A DNA stretch of 64,000 nt from Phoronis australis. Taxonomy: Eukaryota > Phoronida > Phoronidae. A program made the position numbers and the translations under genes. The notes beneath the pieces are model-generated. The model was not told the origin of the DNA. It worked only from the letters and a program-made list of their open reading frames with translations, and ran no database searches. Below are positions 60,853-64,000 of the stretch, piece after piece (position 1 is the stretch's first letter; the number at the start of each line of letters is the position of its first letter). The stretch lies in contig NMRA01000093.1 of the NCBI GenBank assembly GCA_002633005.1, positions 606,833-670,832 of the forward strand. Direction: 5' to 3'.

Positions 60853-63191
60853 ACTGAGCTATGAGTTCAGCTCAGCGGCATACCCACTGAAAGTAAGCTG
60901 AGCACATACTTCATGTCAAGACATGAACAAATGCCCTTTTGCAAAATTAGAAGCAAGGTCAAAATGGTGGATTCTTGTCCCAATTCCCACGTCGCCATGG
61001 TGCTAACCTGGTCATCATGCTGGGTAGAGTTCACAAGCTGTCTCACGGTGGGAAAAATCCAAACAAAATCATGTGTTCTTACACGGCAATATTTCACAGA
61101 ATTTCGCAAGATCTACCTATTCTAGCGAGGTACTAGTACATGTTATTGAACTCAAACTTTTCCACACGCAGGCTATAGACATTATGTACGCTAACAGTAC
61201 ATGATGGCAATTTTGTTTCATTATTCTGCCGAGTACGAATGGACAACTCAATAATCTTTTATCTAGCTCATCTACTTGCTGTCGTATTTTCATGTTGCAA
61301 GCTATGTGCTAGCTTAAACCTTTCACATGAGGCAGCAGGCAAAGTTTATAGCCCACTACTATTGAGCCTCAGTCTGACCAGACAGGACCTCCTTTAAGGT
61401 CAAGGTGTTCATAATTAAGGTTTCATTGTTATCACTATCATTTTGTTCCCACTGTGTGTACTGTGGTTTATATTTAAGAAACTATTTTAGCATAATACCC
61501 TGTTCACACTTAGTAAGCCTCTTTAACCTTTAACGTTTAAAGGTATTATTTGGTCGGAACACTTTAAAACCAGTTTTAACTGCAGCACAATTATAACCCA
61601 CTTATGCCATGAAAATACTCTCAAACTGTTCCTACTCCAAATGGAGGTGATTCCAAAACTTCCAGAGAATAGACAGTTGGTTATTTCTTGAAAGGAATCC
61701 AACAGGTAACACAGAGAATGCAACAGGTAACAAAGAGAATCCAACAGAGAATGCAAAGTTCACAGCTTGGTATGAGCAAATAATGAACTACCAGTTCTTC
61801 CCCAACCCAGGCATGAGACACATGTGAGTGGCCTAAATCAAAACTTGTCTTTAGACAGAAAGCAGGGTATAAAGTCGCTTTAAATATGCAACACCTTGAC
61901 AAATATTAAAACATAATCAACTCAACCGCCACACATACGTTATTTAAGTAACCCATTTATTCAAAAAGTTCCACAATTATGGGCACGGTAAAATCTCACC
62001 AATTTCAAACAAACATAATTCCCAAAATAACCCTTTTTTGTTTTTCAAGGTCTTCCAAAGTTGTTGCTAATGCTGACAGTTTTTCAAAATATTTTCTGAT
62101 GGTAGCTGTGGTGTGGTAAAGCAATAATTTGATGCAACATAATATTCCGGTATCTTCCATGAAAAAATGAGAAAACAAAATTTCACCAGTCCACCATATT
62201 GTGTCATAGATTGGTGTGATTTTATCGAATCCATGACTGTAGGGAACTTGCAGACTGTTCTAGGTGGCCTGTTTGGATACAGTATATTACAATAACAATA
62301 ACCCACATTTCTCTTAATATTGTTTGGACAAGCATACCAGTATTGTTCACACTGAACAATGATTGATATAGAGTATTTCCCTGAAAGAAAATGATTTGCT
62401 AGTGGTTACCTCAAAACAAATTTAAGCAATGACTTAATATATTTCAAATCAAAGGTACAAAGTCAAGTGGGGCTATTGATGAGTCCAACTCCAGTGCTTG
62501 GCAGGAGCCAGAAATTTGTTAAATCAACTCCCCCATGTGAAATTATATTTTATAATCCAGAAAAACAGGATTTTGAGACACAGGCAATGGTGGAAAACAT
62601 CTGTCAATGAATATGATTCTAGATACATGCAGTTGTACTTCTATAGTGGTCATAAGTCAGTCTTTCTATTACACCATCAAATGTCAATTTTTTTAACTTT
62701 GTTCTCATTGTTGACTGACTACTAAGAGAACTAGGAGGAATACTGGACCAAACAATCATTAGGGTCCAAGTATTTCCAGGGCACTTGTTGCTCCAAGTAT
62801 ATTACCACCCCCAACACATCAGCTGTGTATTCTGTGGTTCACATCAGTATCTTGCAGACTGGAATGTGCACTCAAGGCTCAGATTTCACTGACTAGTAGA
62901 GTTATGCAAAGGAGCTAACCAGGACCAAAATAACTCCCAAGAGCACAGCTAATATTTCCAATAGTGCTCAGGCTAACATCAGGGCTCAGAATAGCATCAT
63001 GCAGTTGCTCTTGGAGTTGCTACTGAGGCATACAAAAAACAATACCATATTCATTCAATTACGTTTCAACAGAAATACTGCAAAATGAAAATTCTGCAAT
63101 GAAAACATTCAAGTTTTTGACACCTTTCTTGTTATCAAAATGCCGGCAAATTTTTACCGATGTGTAGTGGGATATAATATAATGTACTATT

Positions 63192-63350
63192 GGTTTAGGA
63201 AAAAAAGCACAACTTGAAATATCTGTAGATGAAGGGCATCATGTGCTATACATTTTCGAAGGCGAAGAAGAATACATGAGTGCATTTTCAGTGACTGCGA
63301 CTGATAAAGAGGGAGAATTTCGAATAGCAGATATCAACAGGCTAAAATAA
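63192..63350 (+). other. possible terminal exon or coding remnant, unassigned
   Basis: After TTGGTTTAG a plus-strand frame of about 50 codons (…QLEISVDEGHHVLYIFEGEE, then EYMSAFSVTATDKEGEFRIA) ends at TAA 63348-63350, with AATAAA about 70 nt downstream. Composition is protein-like. However, the minus strand over 63239-63484 is also open for 81 codons, so strand is unsettled. No family recognised and no partner exon found. Confidence 0.3.
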
Positions 63351-63798
63351 ATTAGTGAACTTAACCTAATAAAAATGGAAGGGGTTGACCGTGGATTGCA
63401 TTCCTTTGGTTTTAGATTAATAAACCATTGAGTAGGAGTGTATTTCTGTCCACCGAATCCGAGTGTGGAACAAGCGGAAACCACTTTCTAGAGAGCATCA
63501 TTCAACACCACAAGACTATCACCCAGCAGCCCTTGTCCCAGAATGAATAGAAACCAGGACTGGGCAGGTACAAAAATGGGTGCTTAGATTTTCAATAGAT
63601 TACATAATATTCAGTTCTACAAAAGAACAAAGACTGCTAAACCATGAATAAATATACAAGGCACCAACTATGCAGATCTTCATTATATGCTTTTATGTTT
63701 ATTTTCATAATTTCTTCATGTGATATTGGTTACCTGTTAAAATGTTTTCTTCATACTTAGTAACTAGGGACTGTCAACCAATAACCAAGGTACCTAAA

Positions 63799-64000
63799 CT
63801 ACACGGTTAACGGACTCATAAACACGGTCACGGACGCATGAAAACGACTCACGGACCTGCAAATACCGTCCACTGACTTACAAACACAGGAACGGACTCA
63901 CAAAACACGATCCATTCACCCAAATACACGGGACACGGACTCACATTCACGAAGAAACACGGTTAACGGACCGCCAAACACGGTTTACGGACGAAATGTA
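63799..64000. repeat. degenerate ACGGACTCA...AACACGG repeat, runs off the window
   Basis: About eight imperfect units of roughly 20-27 bp containing ACGGACTCAYAAACACGGT. It continues to the last base. Confidence 0.85.

Larger units (their letters stand above)
54023..64000. other. upstream intron or 5' flank; first coding exon not found
   Basis: The missing ferlin start exon should end in G at phase 1 before a GT. I found no minus-strand segment here with a C2 first strand and a D-P-Y loop, so it probably lies further right. Content: inverted-repeat elements at 55492, 55724 and 57124, repeat A at 59362, short arrays and a possible exon-like segment at 63192. Confidence 0.5.

Overview
This is animal (metazoan) nuclear DNA: AT-rich, dominated by long introns, with GT-AG splice sites and many dispersed repeats. 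The one gene I can support is the 5' half of a ferlin gene on the minus strand. Ferlins are large multi-C2-domain, tail-anchored proteins of membrane fusion and repair (dysferlin, myoferlin and otoferlin in vertebrates). Thirteen in-register coding exons (54022 down to 2463) encode 435 complete codons running from inside C2A, through C2A, an acidic/basic linker and C2B, into C2C. Wording around the C2B-C2C junction and in C2C (NLLRPAG, FPSMCEK) resembles dysferlin/myoferlin more than otoferlin. The exon for the start of C2A was not found and probably lies right of the window. The rest of C2C, the later C2 domains and the membrane anchor lie left of it. The species cannot be set from sequence alone; a marine invertebrate is my guess.

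Layout, left to right. 1-2256 is intron with a dispersed repeat. 2257-8480 is a compact block of six exons (C2C and C2B). 8481-14449 is intron. 14450-14704 is an alternative exon that looks like an internal first exon. 17429-22518 holds five exons: the linker (two of 27 and 39 nt) and the end of C2A. Two introns of about 15.5 and 15.8 kb follow, split by one C2A exon at 38067-38158. The most upstream exon found is 53967-54022. 54023-64000 is intron or upstream DNA rich in inverted-repeat elements.

The most interesting points are: (1) two paralogous exons (17429-17586 and 14450-14704) that both end in YSSKVQDFQ and enter the same C2B exon, implying alternative N-termini with and without C2A; (2) a 42-bp tandem array in which every unit carries a strong 5' splice site, the first being the exon's own donor; (3) a dispersed repeat family carrying regularly spaced CTCF-core-like motifs; (4) three single-N joins, each in or at duplicated sequence, which look like unmerged haplotypes. 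I see no microbial system, CRISPR array, rRNA or tRNA. Everything was read by eye; no search or computation was run.
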